64,000 bases of DNA from Methylobacterium soli. GTDB taxonomy: Bacteria; Pseudomonadota; Alphaproteobacteria; Rhizobiales; Beijerinckiaceae. The stretch is from positions 22,439-86,438 of the forward strand of contig NZ_VZZK01000031.1 in NCBI RefSeq assembly GCF_008806385.1. Reading direction: 5' to 3'. The position numbers were made by a program, and so were the translations under genes. The notes under the pieces were generated by a model, which saw only the letters and a list, made by a program, of their open reading frames with translations, had not been told where the DNA came from and ran no database searches. Of the stretch, positions 26,688 to 34,866 are shown in pieces; within the stretch, counting starts at the first letter, position 1; every line of letters begins with the position of its first letter.

Positions 26688-27523
26688 CGCGCGCTCGACC
26701 GCATCTGTCCCGTGAGCCGCGCAATCGGTGCCCAATATCCGACCGGCATCAGCCGCTGCAGGAAGGCGACCTGCTTCGCATCCCGCCCGATGATGACCCG
26801 GGGCGCGCGCCGCTCGATCGCCCGCGCGATCTCGGCGGCAGCGGCGTCGGGGCTGAGGCGCAGGAAACGCTCGAAGGCGACCCGGGCCTTCTCGACGGTT
26901 GCCACATCGAGGCCGCGGGGATGCCGGGCGTTGCGGGCAATCCCCGTCGCGACCCCGCCCGGATGCACCAGGGTGACGCCGAGCGGCGTGCCCGCATATT
27001 CGTGCCGCAGCGCCTCGCTGAACCCCCGAACCGCGAATTTGCTCGCCGCGTAGGCGGTTTGCCCCGGTGGGGCGATGAGGCCGTAGAGGCTCGACACGTT
27101 GACGATCTGGGCCATCGGCGCGCGGACCAGCAATGGCAGGAAGGCGTGGGTCATCCGCACCACAGCGCGGAAATTCACGTCCATCAGCCACTCGAAATCG
27201 GCGAGATCCGTTTCCTCGAAGCGCCCGCCGAGCGCCACGCCGGCATTGTTGACGAGGAGGTCGAGGCGCCCGAACCGGGCCTCGATCCAGGCGGGAAGCG
27301 CCTGAATCGCCTCGGCATCGGCAAGGTCCAGAACGTGGCCGCTCGCCGTCCCGCCGAGCGTCTCGACCGCCCGGATCGTGGCGTCGAGCCCCTCCGCGTC
27401 GCGATCGACCAGAGCGAGCGCCGTACCCTTGGCGGCGAGCGTCCGCGCCAGGGCCGCGCCGATGCCGCTGCCCGCGCCGGTGACGAGACCGACCGCATCC
27501 TGCAGCGCGAATGCCTGCCGCAA
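26684..27523 (-). CDS. Short-chain dehydrogenase/reductase (SDR)
   Basis: A 279-aa NAD(P)-dependent oxidoreductase. Seen are the cofactor motif TGAGSGIG (residues 15-22), NNAG, the catalytic Ser in VSSLYG (about 145) and YAASK (Tyr158, Lys162). The start chosen is TTG at 27523 because a strong Shine-Dalgarno (AGGAGG) lies 7 bases before it and it gives the normal short lead to the TGxxxGIG motif; an ATG at 27580 in frame has no SD and adds 19 residues. It is the first gene of the three-gene operon and probably oxidises an alcohol to the ketone used by the monooxygenase. Confidence 0.9.
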   Translation of the reverse strand: MRQAFALQDAVGLVTGAGSGIGAALARTLAAKGTALALVDRDAEGLDATIRAVETLGGTASGHVLDLADAEAIQALPAWIEARFGRLDLLVNNAGVALGGRFEETDLADFEWLMDVNFRAVVRMTHAFLPLLVRAPMAQIVNVSSLYGLIAPPGQTAYAASKFAVRGFSEALRHEYAGTPLGVTLVHPGGVATGIARNARHPRGLDVATVEKARVAFERFLRLSPDAAAAEIARAIERRAPRVIIGRDAKQVAFLQRLMPVGYWAPIARLTGQMRSSAR

Positions 27524-27634
27524 ACCGAAACCTCCTGGCGCCCCCGGGGGACTATGCCCTCGAAGATCCTGCCGCGCCATCCGGCCGGTCTGCGGCGAAA
27601 CACAGCCGAGGCTCTGGATTGGTTCGGGTCGGCC

Positions 27635-27982
27635 TCAGCCCCGCAATGCGAAGGGGAGGGCGAGGAGCGCCAGCGGCAGGGCTGCCAGCGCCGCCGGCCG
27701 CAGCCAGCCCGGACGGTAGGAGAGCAGGGCAACGACGAGAAGGGCCGCGCCGGTCAGCGCACCGATCCACTGGACCGGACCGAAATTCCAGCCATCCAGG
27801 GCGATGGAGGCCGCGAGTGACAGGAGAATTGCGCCCCAGCCCGTCCAGCGCAGGCTGCGGGCCCGGTTCGTCGGTGCGCGGGTGAGGAACGCGTCGCGGT
27901 GGTGCCGGTCGAGGCTGAGGGCGAGCGCCGCGAGGCCGGCGAAACTCAGGGCAAGGTTGAGGGCGAGGACGATGGGGGTCAT
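27635..27982 (-). CDS. Small membrane protein of the DUF3325 type (iron-uptake accessory)
   Basis: A 115-aa integral membrane protein with about three hydrophobic helices (LALNLALSFAGLAALALSL; GWGAILLSLAASIAL; a long segment ending LALLALPFAL). Size, the early helix followed by LDRHHRDAF and the location right after a PepSY-TM gene match DUF3325 proteins. These travel with siderophore-receptor and PepSY genes in proteobacteria. It is the last gene of the DUF3649-PepSY-DUF3325 operon. The exact role is unknown. Confidence 0.7.
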   Translation of the reverse strand: MTPIVLALNLALSFAGLAALALSLDRHHRDAFLTRAPTNRARSLRWTGWGAILLSLAASIALDGWNFGPVQWIGALTGAALLVVALLSYRPGWLRPAALAALPLALLALPFALRG

Positions 27983-28020
27983 GCGCGGGGGTTCACGGCT
28001 GTGAGCTCTCGGGTGCAGGC

Positions 28021-29628
28021 TCACGCGCTGCGGCGGGCTTGCGGCAGGGCGGCATTGCGTTTCTGCGGCGTGCCGGCCGGACGCGGCGCCGGGATCCGCG
28101 CGGGCTCCGCCGCCGGATCGGCCTGCACGGCCCGGCGCTGGGGCCGGGCGCGCCCGGCCTCGTAGGCCGCGAAGGCGAGGAGCAGGCCGGTCGCCAGCAT
28201 GGCGGCGTCGAAGCCGAGGAAGCGCGCCTCGCCATCGAAGGGGTGCGCGCCCGTGGTGAGGGCGCTGACCACCGGGATCGCGAGGAACAGGAGACTCGCG
28301 AGCCCCAGGCTCTCGCGCCAGGCGCGGAGATGGGGCCGCAGGAGACCGGCGAGCGCGATCATCGCCCAGGCGCCGAAGAAGATCCGCACCTCGATGTCCG
28401 CCCGTCCGGCGAGGCCCACGGGCAGGAGGCGATTGGCCAGGAAATAGGCCGCGAGCCCGACCGGCAGGCCCGCGACCGCGCCGACATTGAGAGCGCGCAC
28501 GAGCCGGAAGCCGAAGCCTGGCCGCTCGTCCGCCTTCGGCAGGCGTGCCACGCTCCACAGCACGAGGCCGGAGGCGATCGCGGCCGCTCCCATCAGGCCG
28601 CACAGGAAGAACAGGGCGCGCAGGGCTGGCCCCGCGAAATGGGCCTCGTGCAGGCCGACGAAGGCCGTGGAGATATGGGTCGCCGGGCGCACCGCCCCGG
28701 TCGCGCCGAGCTCGGCGCCGGTGGCACCGTCGAAGGCGATCTGCGGATGCAGGTGCGCCAATCCCTTCCGCTCCTCGAAGATGGCGACGATCGTGGCTGC
28801 GGCATCGCCCGGATTGTAGACGGCGACGTGCTCCAGGGGCTCTGAGACCCGGGCCTCTGCCGCGGCGACGAGGGGGGCCAGCGAGACCAGGCCGCCCGGC
28901 TTGCCGGCAGGCGCCCGCACCTCCGGCGATAACCCGGCCTCGACGAAGAAGCGGGGTGCGTCGCCATCGAAGGCCGCGGTGATGCCCCAGGGCACGTACA
29001 TCGGCGCCAGGGTGACAATGCCCGTATAGGCGATCATCAGGTGGAACGGCAGGGCCAGCACGCCCGTGACGTTGTGCGCGTCGAGCCAGCCGCGCTGGGC
29101 CGACTTGTGGCGCCGGAAAGTGAAGAAGTCGGCGAAGATGCGCCGATGGGTGATGATGCCCGAGACCAGCGCCACCAGCAGGATCATGGCGCAGATGCCG
29201 ACGATCCAGCGGCCCCAGAGCGGCGGCATGTTGAGCTCGAAATGGAAGCGGTAGAGAAAATCGCCGCCCTGCGTGTCTCGCGCCTGCGTCGGTGCGCCGG
29301 TCCGCGGATCGAGCAGCGCGTGCTGCATCGGGGAGACGAGATCCTTCCACCAATGCAATTCGATCAGCGGCTTCTCGGGCTGCGGCAGGCCGATGAACCA
29401 ACCCTGCGCGTCGGGCGCCTTGGCCTTCAGGTAATCGGCCGCGAGATCCGCCGCCCGGCCGCTCTCGATCGAGGCGCCCGCCTGCAATTCGGGCCGCATC
29501 CATTCCGAGATCTCGGCGCGGTAATAGGTTGCCGTGCCGGTGACGAAGACGGCGAACAGCACCCAGCCGACCACGAGGCCGGACCACGTGTGCAGCCACG
29601 CCATCGATTGGCGGAATCCCTGCCTCAT
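28021..29628 (-). CDS. PepSY-associated transmembrane protein (iron-regulated reductase-like)
   Basis: A 535-aa membrane protein. The N-terminus has the family hallmark LHTWSGLVVGWVLFAVFVTG, and a further helical segment holds AHNVTGVLALPFHLMIAYTG, with His residues in or next to membrane helices that could coordinate heme. Periplasmic PepSY-like domains lie between helices and about four more helices follow. Relatives are found next to TonB siderophore receptors and are proposed to reduce ferric siderophores in the periplasm. It lies between a DUF3649-like and a DUF3325-like gene, 13 bp after the former. Confidence 0.85.
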   Translation of the reverse strand: MRQGFRQSMAWLHTWSGLVVGWVLFAVFVTGTATYYRAEISEWMRPELQAGASIESGRAADLAADYLKAKAPDAQGWFIGLPQPEKPLIELHWWKDLVSPMQHALLDPRTGAPTQARDTQGGDFLYRFHFELNMPPLWGRWIVGICAMILLVALVSGIITHRRIFADFFTFRRHKSAQRGWLDAHNVTGVLALPFHLMIAYTGIVTLAPMYVPWGITAAFDGDAPRFFVEAGLSPEVRAPAGKPGGLVSLAPLVAAAEARVSEPLEHVAVYNPGDAAATIVAIFEERKGLAHLHPQIAFDGATGAELGATGAVRPATHISTAFVGLHEAHFAGPALRALFFLCGLMGAAAIASGLVLWSVARLPKADERPGFGFRLVRALNVGAVAGLPVGLAAYFLANRLLPVGLAGRADIEVRIFFGAWAMIALAGLLRPHLRAWRESLGLASLLFLAIPVVSALTTGAHPFDGEARFLGFDAAMLATGLLLAFAAYEAGRARPQRRAVQADPAAEPARIPAPRPAGTPQKRNAALPQARRSA

Positions 29629-29641
29629 GGGGACGCGACCC

Positions 29642-29941
29642 TCACGCGAAGCCGTTGACGAGCCAGAGCCCGCCCCCGAGGAGAAGGCTCAAGCTGCCGA
29701 GCCCGACGACGGCGCGCCCGAGGGAACGCGCCGCGAACACGTAGACGACGGCCGCCACCATGATGGCGAAGCTCACGAGCGTCGCGAGCGTCACGGCCTC
29801 GGAGCGGACGAGCGGCAGCGTCAGCGAGAGCAGCGCCGTGCAGAGGGAGGCCACGCCGTACCCCCCGAGGATCGCCAGCACGACGCGGCCCGCCACCGCG
29901 GCCCGGTAGACCATGCCTCGCTCGCCGTGTTTCCCGCTCAT
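29642..29941 (-). CDS. Small membrane protein of the DUF3649 type (iron-uptake accessory)
   Basis: A 99-aa protein with three predicted membrane helices (VVLAILGGYGVASLCTALLS; LATLVSFAIMVAAVVYVFA; VVGLGSLSLLLGGGLWLV), a layout typical of DUF3649 iron-uptake proteins. The ATG at 29941 was chosen; longer in-frame starts upstream (such as 29950) and a shorter one (29914) are possible. It opens the iron operon. An Irr/ICE-like palindrome lies about 180 bp upstream. Confidence 0.7.
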   Translation of the reverse strand: MSGKHGERGMVYRAAVAGRVVLAILGGYGVASLCTALLSLTLPLVRSEAVTLATLVSFAIMVAAVVYVFAARSLGRAVVGLGSLSLLLGGGLWLVNGFA

Positions 29942-30333
29942 GCGCAGCATGTTACCTGTGATTGCGCGGCGTGGGCGGCCGCGGGACCATCTGGAAGGGC
30001 CGCGCGATGCCCGCGGGCCGGATTCCGCAGGCTCGACTGCTCCACCACCCGGAACGCTGAATGCAGGACCTTCCCCCGGGCAGTAGCAAGTGGATGCTTG
30101 ATGCTGCAATGCCTATGTTTCGGAATCATTCCAAATTACTCTGGAGTGAGGATGTTTGACTGATCGCTGTCAAAACCTGTGCGGATTGAACCGGTCCGCG
30201 AAACGTGTTGACGGTCCCATCGCGCCGGCCCCCCGCGCGCGGAAGCCGGGGTAGGCTTCTGGCCTGCGCGCAGGGTCTCCGCCCCTGAAACACCACGCGG
30301 GCGCGCCCGCCGATTCGAACGTGAAGCAGTCCC
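29942..30333. other. Divergent intergenic region, iron operon / first minC
   Basis: This 392-bp gap holds no convincing gene. It contains an AT-rich patch near 30115-30160 with an ICE-like palindrome, which could serve the minus-strand iron operon or, less likely, the plus-strand minC gene. Confidence 0.6.
30119..30135. promoter_or_regulatory. ICE-like palindrome (possible Irr site)
   Basis: TTCGGAATCATTCCAAA matches the rhizobial iron control element TTTAGAA-N3-TTCTAAA at 11 of 14 defined positions and centres on GGAAT-C-ATTCC. It is upstream of the DUF3649-PepSY-DUF3325 operon on the opposite strand. Irr binding is inferred. Confidence 0.35.
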
Positions 30334-31041
30334 GTGACCCAAACAGCGCCCCGCCCCCCGATCCGTTTCCGTGGCCGCTCCTTCATGGCGATGGTGCTCG
30401 CCCCGGCGCTACCGGTCGTCGACTGGCTCGCCGATCTCGATGCGCTGGCGCGGCGCTCGCCGGCCTTCTTCTCCGGGCGGCCCGTCATCCTCGACGTGTC
30501 AGGCCTCAGCCTCGAGCGCGATGACCTCGTCGGGCTCGTCTCGGATCTCGGGGCGCGTGACATCGCAATCCTCGGGATCGAGGGCGCCGGGCCCGCGCTT
30601 CTCGGTCCGGGCCTGCCGCCGCCGCTCTCGGGGGGGCGTCCGGCCGGCGACATCGCCGAGCCGGAACCCGGCGCAGCGGCACCGCCTCCCGTCGAGACCG
30701 CGCCGATGCCGGTGCGCTCGCTGATCCTCGACAACCCGGTGCGCTCGGGCCAGACGATCCTGCATCTCGAAGGTGACATCACCGTGATGGGCTCGGTGGC
30801 GTCCGGCTCGGAGGTGATCGCCGGCGGGTCCATTCATGTCTACGGGACCCTGCGCGGGCGGGCGATCGCGGGGGCGGCCGGCAACCCGCAGGCACGGATC
30901 TACTGCCGCAAGTTCGAACCGGAACTCATCGCCATCGACGGGCTCTATCGCACCGCCGACGATCTCGGTCCCGGCCAGCGGGGGCAGGCCGTCGAGGTCC
31001 GTCTCGTGGAGGACACTATCAAGGTGACCTCTCTCGATTGA
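30334..31041 (+). CDS. minC: Septum-site determining protein MinC, first copy
   Basis: MinC inhibits FtsZ polymerisation and is carried to the poles by MinD. This copy has 235 aa: an N-terminal FtsZ-inhibiting domain (FRGRSFMAMVLAP, VVDWLADLDAL), a proline-rich linker around residues 105-130, and the C-terminal beta-helix (DITVMGSVASGSEVIAGGSI, RIYCRKFEPEL) that dimerises and binds MinD. It starts with GTG. A second complete minC follows 420 bp downstream and is the one adjacent to minD. The two copies are clearly homologous but diverged, mostly in the N-terminal half. Confidence 0.9.
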   Translation: MTQTAPRPPIRFRGRSFMAMVLAPALPVVDWLADLDALARRSPAFFSGRPVILDVSGLSLERDDLVGLVSDLGARDIAILGIEGAGPALLGPGLPPPLSGGRPAGDIAEPEPGAAAPPPVETAPMPVRSLILDNPVRSGQTILHLEGDITVMGSVASGSEVIAGGSIHVYGTLRGRAIAGAAGNPQARIYCRKFEPELIAIDGLYRTADDLGPGQRGQAVEVRLVEDTIKVTSLD

Positions 31042-31461
31042 GGCGGTGGTGGCGTCGATCCGGCCGCTCGGGGCCTCCCTTTCGTCCCGGAATGACACGG
31101 AAACACCCAACAGGATCCTGGGATATCCTGTGAGTCCGCCAAGATAGGGCGCGGGACCGCGTCGAAAACATTGCGCTTTGATGCAGTCAGCGGAACGGTA
31201 ACGCTCCGATCCTGCCGGATGTACTCAAATGTACATTGCGCCGGATGCCGTCAGGCTGATGCTTTTCAGCCTCCCTGCGGAAGACCAGCCTGGGCAGGGT
31301 TTCTTCCCTCATCGTGCGATTGCAAGGGGTGGGCGTCGCCCAACTTCCCATCGGGGCGCCGCGGTCGCGAAACCGGCGTGCTTTTAACGATGGGGCGGAA
31401 TTCTTAACCGTTCGGTAACCATATCGGCCGCCAATGGTCCGGTAAGGAATCGTTCACCGCC
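31042..31461. other. Intergenic region between the two minC copies
   Basis: This 420-bp gap has no supported gene. It contains ATGTAC repeats at about 31219-31236, an AT-rich end, and a CtrA-like element at 31404-31422. It probably carries the promoter of the second minC-minD-minE unit. Confidence 0.6.
31404..31422 (+). promoter_or_regulatory. CtrA-like site upstream of minC2-minD-minE
   Basis: TTAA-CCGTTCG-GTAAC (31404-31419) followed by CAT is one base from the TTAA-N7-TTAAC consensus; a second TTAAC half-site lies at 31384-31388. It is 40-60 bp before the GTG of the second minC. Confidence 0.4.
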
Positions 31462-32148
31462 GTGACCATTCAAGCTCCTCCCCGTCGACCCCTCCCGCTC
31501 CGCGGCCGCGCCTTCAAGGCCCTGTCGCTGACGCCCGAGATGCCGCTGGCCGACTGGCTGGCCGATCTCGACGCCACGCTGAAGCGCTCCCCGACCCTGT
31601 TCGAGGGGCGCGCCCTGATCCTCGATGTTGCCGCGCTCAAGCCCGGCAAGGACGCCCTCGCGGCAATCCTAGCCGATCTCGGCCAGCGCCGCATTCGCGT
31701 CCTCGGCGTCGAGGGTGCCGAACCCGCCAGCATGAGCGAGGCCCTGCCGCCGCTTCTGCTGAACGGGCATCCCGTCACCACCGTCGAGATCCCGCAGGTT
31801 CCGCCGGAACCTGAGCCGCTGACCTCCCTGACCATCGAGGGTGCGGTCCGCTCCGGGCAATCGATCGTGCATCCGAGTGGCGACGTCACCGTGATGGGCT
31901 CGGTCTCCTCGGGAGCCGAGATCCTGGCTGGCGGCTCCATCCACGTCTACGGCGCGCTGCGCGGGAGGGCCATCGCCGGCGCCGCCCGCAACCCCCGCGC
32001 CCGCATCTACTGCCGCAAGTTCGAGCCCGAATTGCTCGGGATCGATCGCTTCGTCCGAACGGCCGAGGAGATGGGTCCGAGCCTGCGCGGGAAGGCCGCG
32101 CAGATCTGGCTCGATGGCGGTGCAATCAAAATGGCAAGTCTGGATTAA
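31462..32148 (+). CDS. minC: Septum-site determining protein MinC, second copy
   Basis: This 228-aa MinC has an N-terminal domain (LRGRAFKALSLTP, LADWLADLDATLKRSP) and a C-terminal beta-helix (DVTVMGSVSSGAEILAGGSI, ARIYCRKFEPELLGID). The C-terminal half is nearly the same as in the upstream copy, whereas the N-terminal half has diverged. The GTG start at 31462 and its position 12 bp before minD make this the canonical minC of the minCDE operon. Confidence 0.93.
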   Translation: MTIQAPPRRPLPLRGRAFKALSLTPEMPLADWLADLDATLKRSPTLFEGRALILDVAALKPGKDALAAILADLGQRRIRVLGVEGAEPASMSEALPPLLLNGHPVTTVEIPQVPPEPEPLTSLTIEGAVRSGQSIVHPSGDVTVMGSVSSGAEILAGGSIHVYGALRGRAIAGAARNPRARIYCRKFEPELLGIDRFVRTAEEMGPSLRGKAAQIWLDGGAIKMASLD

Positions 32149-32160
32149 GGAGAAGCGAGA

Positions 32161-32976
32161 ATGTCCAAGGTTCTCGTCGTCACATCGGGTAAGGGCGGGG
32201 TCGGCAAGACGACCACCACGGCGGCGCTCGGCGCCGCGATCGCGCAGAGCGGGTCGAGCGTCTGCGTCGTCGATTTCGACGTCGGCCTGCGCAACCTCGA
32301 CCTCGTGATGGGGGCCGAGCGGCGCGTGGTCTACGACCTCATCAACGTGGTCAACGGCGACGCCAAGCTGGCGCAGGCGCTGATCCGCGATAAGCGGCTC
32401 GACAAGCTCGCGCTGCTGCCAGCCTCGCAGACGCGGGACAAGGATGCGCTGACCGACGCGGGCGTGGCCCGGGTGATGGAGGAACTGCGCGAGAAGTTCG
32501 ACTGGGTGATCTGCGACTCTCCCGCCGGCATCGAGCGCGGCGCCACGCTCGCCATGCGCCACGCCGACATGGCCGTGGTGGTGACGAACCCGGAAGTCTC
32601 CTCGGTGCGCGATTCCGACCGCATCATCGGGCTGCTCGATTCCAAGACCATCAAGGCCGAGAAGGGAGAGACCCTCGAGAAGCACCTCATCCTCACCCGC
32701 TACGACCCCAACCGGGCTGACCGCGGCGACATGCTGAAGGTCGAGGACGTGCTCGAGATCCTGTCGATCCCGCTGCTGGCGATCATCCCGGAGAGCGAAG
32801 AGGTGCTGCGCGCCTCGAATGTCGGCTGCCCGGTGACCCTGAACAACCCGCTCTCGGCGCCGGCCCGGGCCTACGCGGACGCCGTGCGCCGCCTGCAGGG
32901 CGAGGCGGTGCCGATGAGCGTGCCCAGCGACCGCAAGTCATTCCTCGGCAAGTTCTTCACAAGGAGGGCCGCATGA
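32161..32976 (+). CDS. minD: Septum-site determining ATPase MinD
   Basis: MinD is a ParA-family ATPase that binds the membrane in its ATP form and recruits MinC. It has 271 aa. The deviant Walker A KGGVGKTT is at about residues 11-18, DFDVGLRNLDLVMG follows, Walker B and switch region DSPAGIERGA are present, and the C-terminus (KSFLGKFFTRRAA) is a membrane-targeting amphipathic helix. An SD (AAGGAG) precedes the ATG. Its stop overlaps minE by 4 bp. Confidence 0.97.
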   Translation: MSKVLVVTSGKGGVGKTTTTAALGAAIAQSGSSVCVVDFDVGLRNLDLVMGAERRVVYDLINVVNGDAKLAQALIRDKRLDKLALLPASQTRDKDALTDAGVARVMEELREKFDWVICDSPAGIERGATLAMRHADMAVVVTNPEVSSVRDSDRIIGLLDSKTIKAEKGETLEKHLILTRYDPNRADRGDMLKVEDVLEILSIPLLAIIPESEEVLRASNVGCPVTLNNPLSAPARAYADAVRRLQGEAVPMSVPSDRKSFLGKFFTRRAA

Positions 32977-33284
32977 GCCTCCTCAACATCTTCTCCCGGC
33001 GCGGATCCGCGCCGGTGGCGCGGGAGCGCCTCCAACTCATCATCGCCCACGAGAGGGCCGATCACGGCCGCTCCGACCTCGTGGTGATCCTGCGCGAGGA
33101 GATCCTCGCAGTCATCGCCAAGCACGTCGCGATCGAGCCGGACAAGGTGCAGATCAAGGTGGAGCGCGGCGAGGGCGTCTCGACGCTCGGCCTCGACATC
33201 GAGCTGCCCCTGCCCGCCGCCGCGCGGCTGACGGCTGCTCGGACCGAGACGGCGGCCAAGGCCAAGCAGGCGGTCGCGGCCTGA
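32973..33284 (+). CDS. minE: Cell division topological specificity factor MinE
   Basis: MinE stimulates MinD ATPase and drives Min oscillation. It has 103 aa with an N-terminal membrane-targeting and anti-MinCD segment (MSLLNIFSRRGSAPVARERL, QLIIAHERA) and a C-terminal topological specificity domain (LVVILREEILAVIAKHVAIE and following). The start ATG overlaps the minD stop (ATGA). A short Ala-rich tail follows the domain. Confidence 0.96.
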   Translation: MSLLNIFSRRGSAPVARERLQLIIAHERADHGRSDLVVILREEILAVIAKHVAIEPDKVQIKVERGEGVSTLGLDIELPLPAAARLTAARTETAAKAKQAVAA

Positions 33285-33299
33285 TCCCGGCGGCGGTCC

Positions 33300-34712
33300 T
33301 CAAGGCCGCCGCTGGTGCAGGGTGAAGGCCGGCGCATGGTCGGGCTGGGTCGTGACGACAGCCGCCGGCAGGATCGCCGTGCCCTCCGGCAGGCTGATCC
33401 GGAAGCGCGTCACCAGCTTGGCGAGCGCCAGCGTCGCCTCCGTCAGGGCAAAATGCGCCCCGATGCAGACACGCGGGCCCGCCCCGAACGGCAGATAGGC
33501 GAAGCGCGGCACGGCCGGTCCGCCCGGCAGGAAGCGCGCCGGATCGAACGCGTCCGGATCCGCCCAGAGGCGCCGGTGCCGGTGCAGCACCCAAGGTGAG
33601 ATCACCGCCACGTCGCCTTTGGCGACCGCGTGGTCGCCGAGCTTGTCGGCCGCACGCGCCGCGCGCACGATCACGAAGGCCGGCGGGTACAGACGCAGGG
33701 TCTCATCGATGACCGCCCGCGTCAGCGGCAGCCGGCTCTCCAGTGCCTTGTCCCCCGAGAGCTCGATTCCGGCCGCCTCCGCGGCAACCTGCTCCTGAAT
33801 CTCGGGCGCCAGCGCCAGGAGATAGCTGGCCCAGAGGAGTGCCACCGCGGTGGTCTCGTGGCCCGCCAGGATCATGGTGGCGACCTGATCGCGCAGGTGT
33901 GCCTTCGAGAAGCCTTCACCCGTCTCCGGATCGCGCGCGGCGGCGAGGAGATCGAGGAGGTCCCGCGAGGCGCGAGGCCCCGTCTCCGCGGCCTGCTCGG
34001 CGGCGCGCGCGGCGATGATTCCGTCGAGAAACGGAGTCCATTTCCGGCGGAAGCGCGCCCGCGCGAAATCGAGGGGCGCGGGCAGGCTCAGGGGCAGGAG
34101 CATGTCGAGGAGATGCGGTCGCGCGAGGCGCTCGCCGTACTCCGTCACGAGATCGCGCAAGGCCGGCCCGTGGCGTGCCATCCCCATCGAGAACATGGTG
34201 CGCCCGGCAATCTCCAGGGCGAGGCCGTGCAGAGCCGGGAACAGGTCGACGGGACCGCGGGCGGCGGCCTCCGCGAGATCGGCGAGGGCCGCCTCGACCG
34301 AGGCGGCGATGTGGGGCACGAGTTCCTCCACGGCCTTCGGGGTGAAGGCCGGGGCGAGCGCCCGGCGCTGGCGGCGCCACATCTGCCCCTCGCTGATCAG
34401 CAGCCCGTCGCCCAGAACCGGGCGCAGGATCCGGACCGAGGCCGAGGTGCGGGCGTAATTGGCCTCGTTGTCGATGAGGACGTGGCGGATCGCGTCCGGA
34501 TCGCTGAGGGTGAAGGTGTTCCGCCCGAAGATGCGCCGCGGCACGATCGAGTCCGTGTAGGCGCGCCGGGACCAGCCGCCGATGCCGTTGGTGCGCAGAG
34601 CCGCGAGGTAGGCGAGGGTTGGCGGGTCCCGGTCCGGCGGCTCGCGCGCGGGTGGCACGAGGCGCGGGGCGCGAAGTAGTGCGGCGCGAAGGCGTGCCTG
34701 GGCCGAGTCCAT
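33300..34712 (-). CDS. Cytochrome P450
   Basis: A 470-aa cytosolic P450 monooxygenase. Seen are the oxygen-activation I-helix motif AGHETT, the K-helix ExxR in DETLRLYPP, and the heme-binding loop FGAGPRVCIG with the Cys ligand at about residue 417. The start at ATG 34712 gives the normal short N-terminus; the frame continues upstream to 34919 but that part overlaps the divergent methyltransferase. Substrate and redox partner are unknown; the ferredoxin-reductase-type gene at 46815 is a distant candidate only. It is convergent with minE. Confidence 0.92.
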   Translation of the reverse strand: MDSAQARLRAALLRAPRLVPPAREPPDRDPPTLAYLAALRTNGIGGWSRRAYTDSIVPRRIFGRNTFTLSDPDAIRHVLIDNEANYARTSASVRILRPVLGDGLLISEGQMWRRQRRALAPAFTPKAVEELVPHIAASVEAALADLAEAAARGPVDLFPALHGLALEIAGRTMFSMGMARHGPALRDLVTEYGERLARPHLLDMLLPLSLPAPLDFARARFRRKWTPFLDGIIAARAAEQAAETGPRASRDLLDLLAAARDPETGEGFSKAHLRDQVATMILAGHETTAVALLWASYLLALAPEIQEQVAAEAAGIELSGDKALESRLPLTRAVIDETLRLYPPAFVIVRAARAADKLGDHAVAKGDVAVISPWVLHRHRRLWADPDAFDPARFLPGGPAVPRFAYLPFGAGPRVCIGAHFALTEATLALAKLVTRFRISLPEGTAILPAAVVTTQPDHAPAFTLHQRRP

Positions 34713-34866
34713 CGTGGCTCCCGTCGCCGTTCCGACGCCCGGGTTGATGGCGGAGGCGGCTTTCCGTGTAAACACGCCCAGGACGCGGCGCTTTCCCGCG
34801 TTCCGGTCCTTGCCGCATCTCGCTGACCGTTGTGATGGGGCCGCATCCATGCCAACGGAGACGCCG

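Noticed and set aside
30311..30319. GATTCGAAC, like a tRNA T-loop on the minus strand
   Set aside because: No matching acceptor, D-arm or anticodon structure flanks it.
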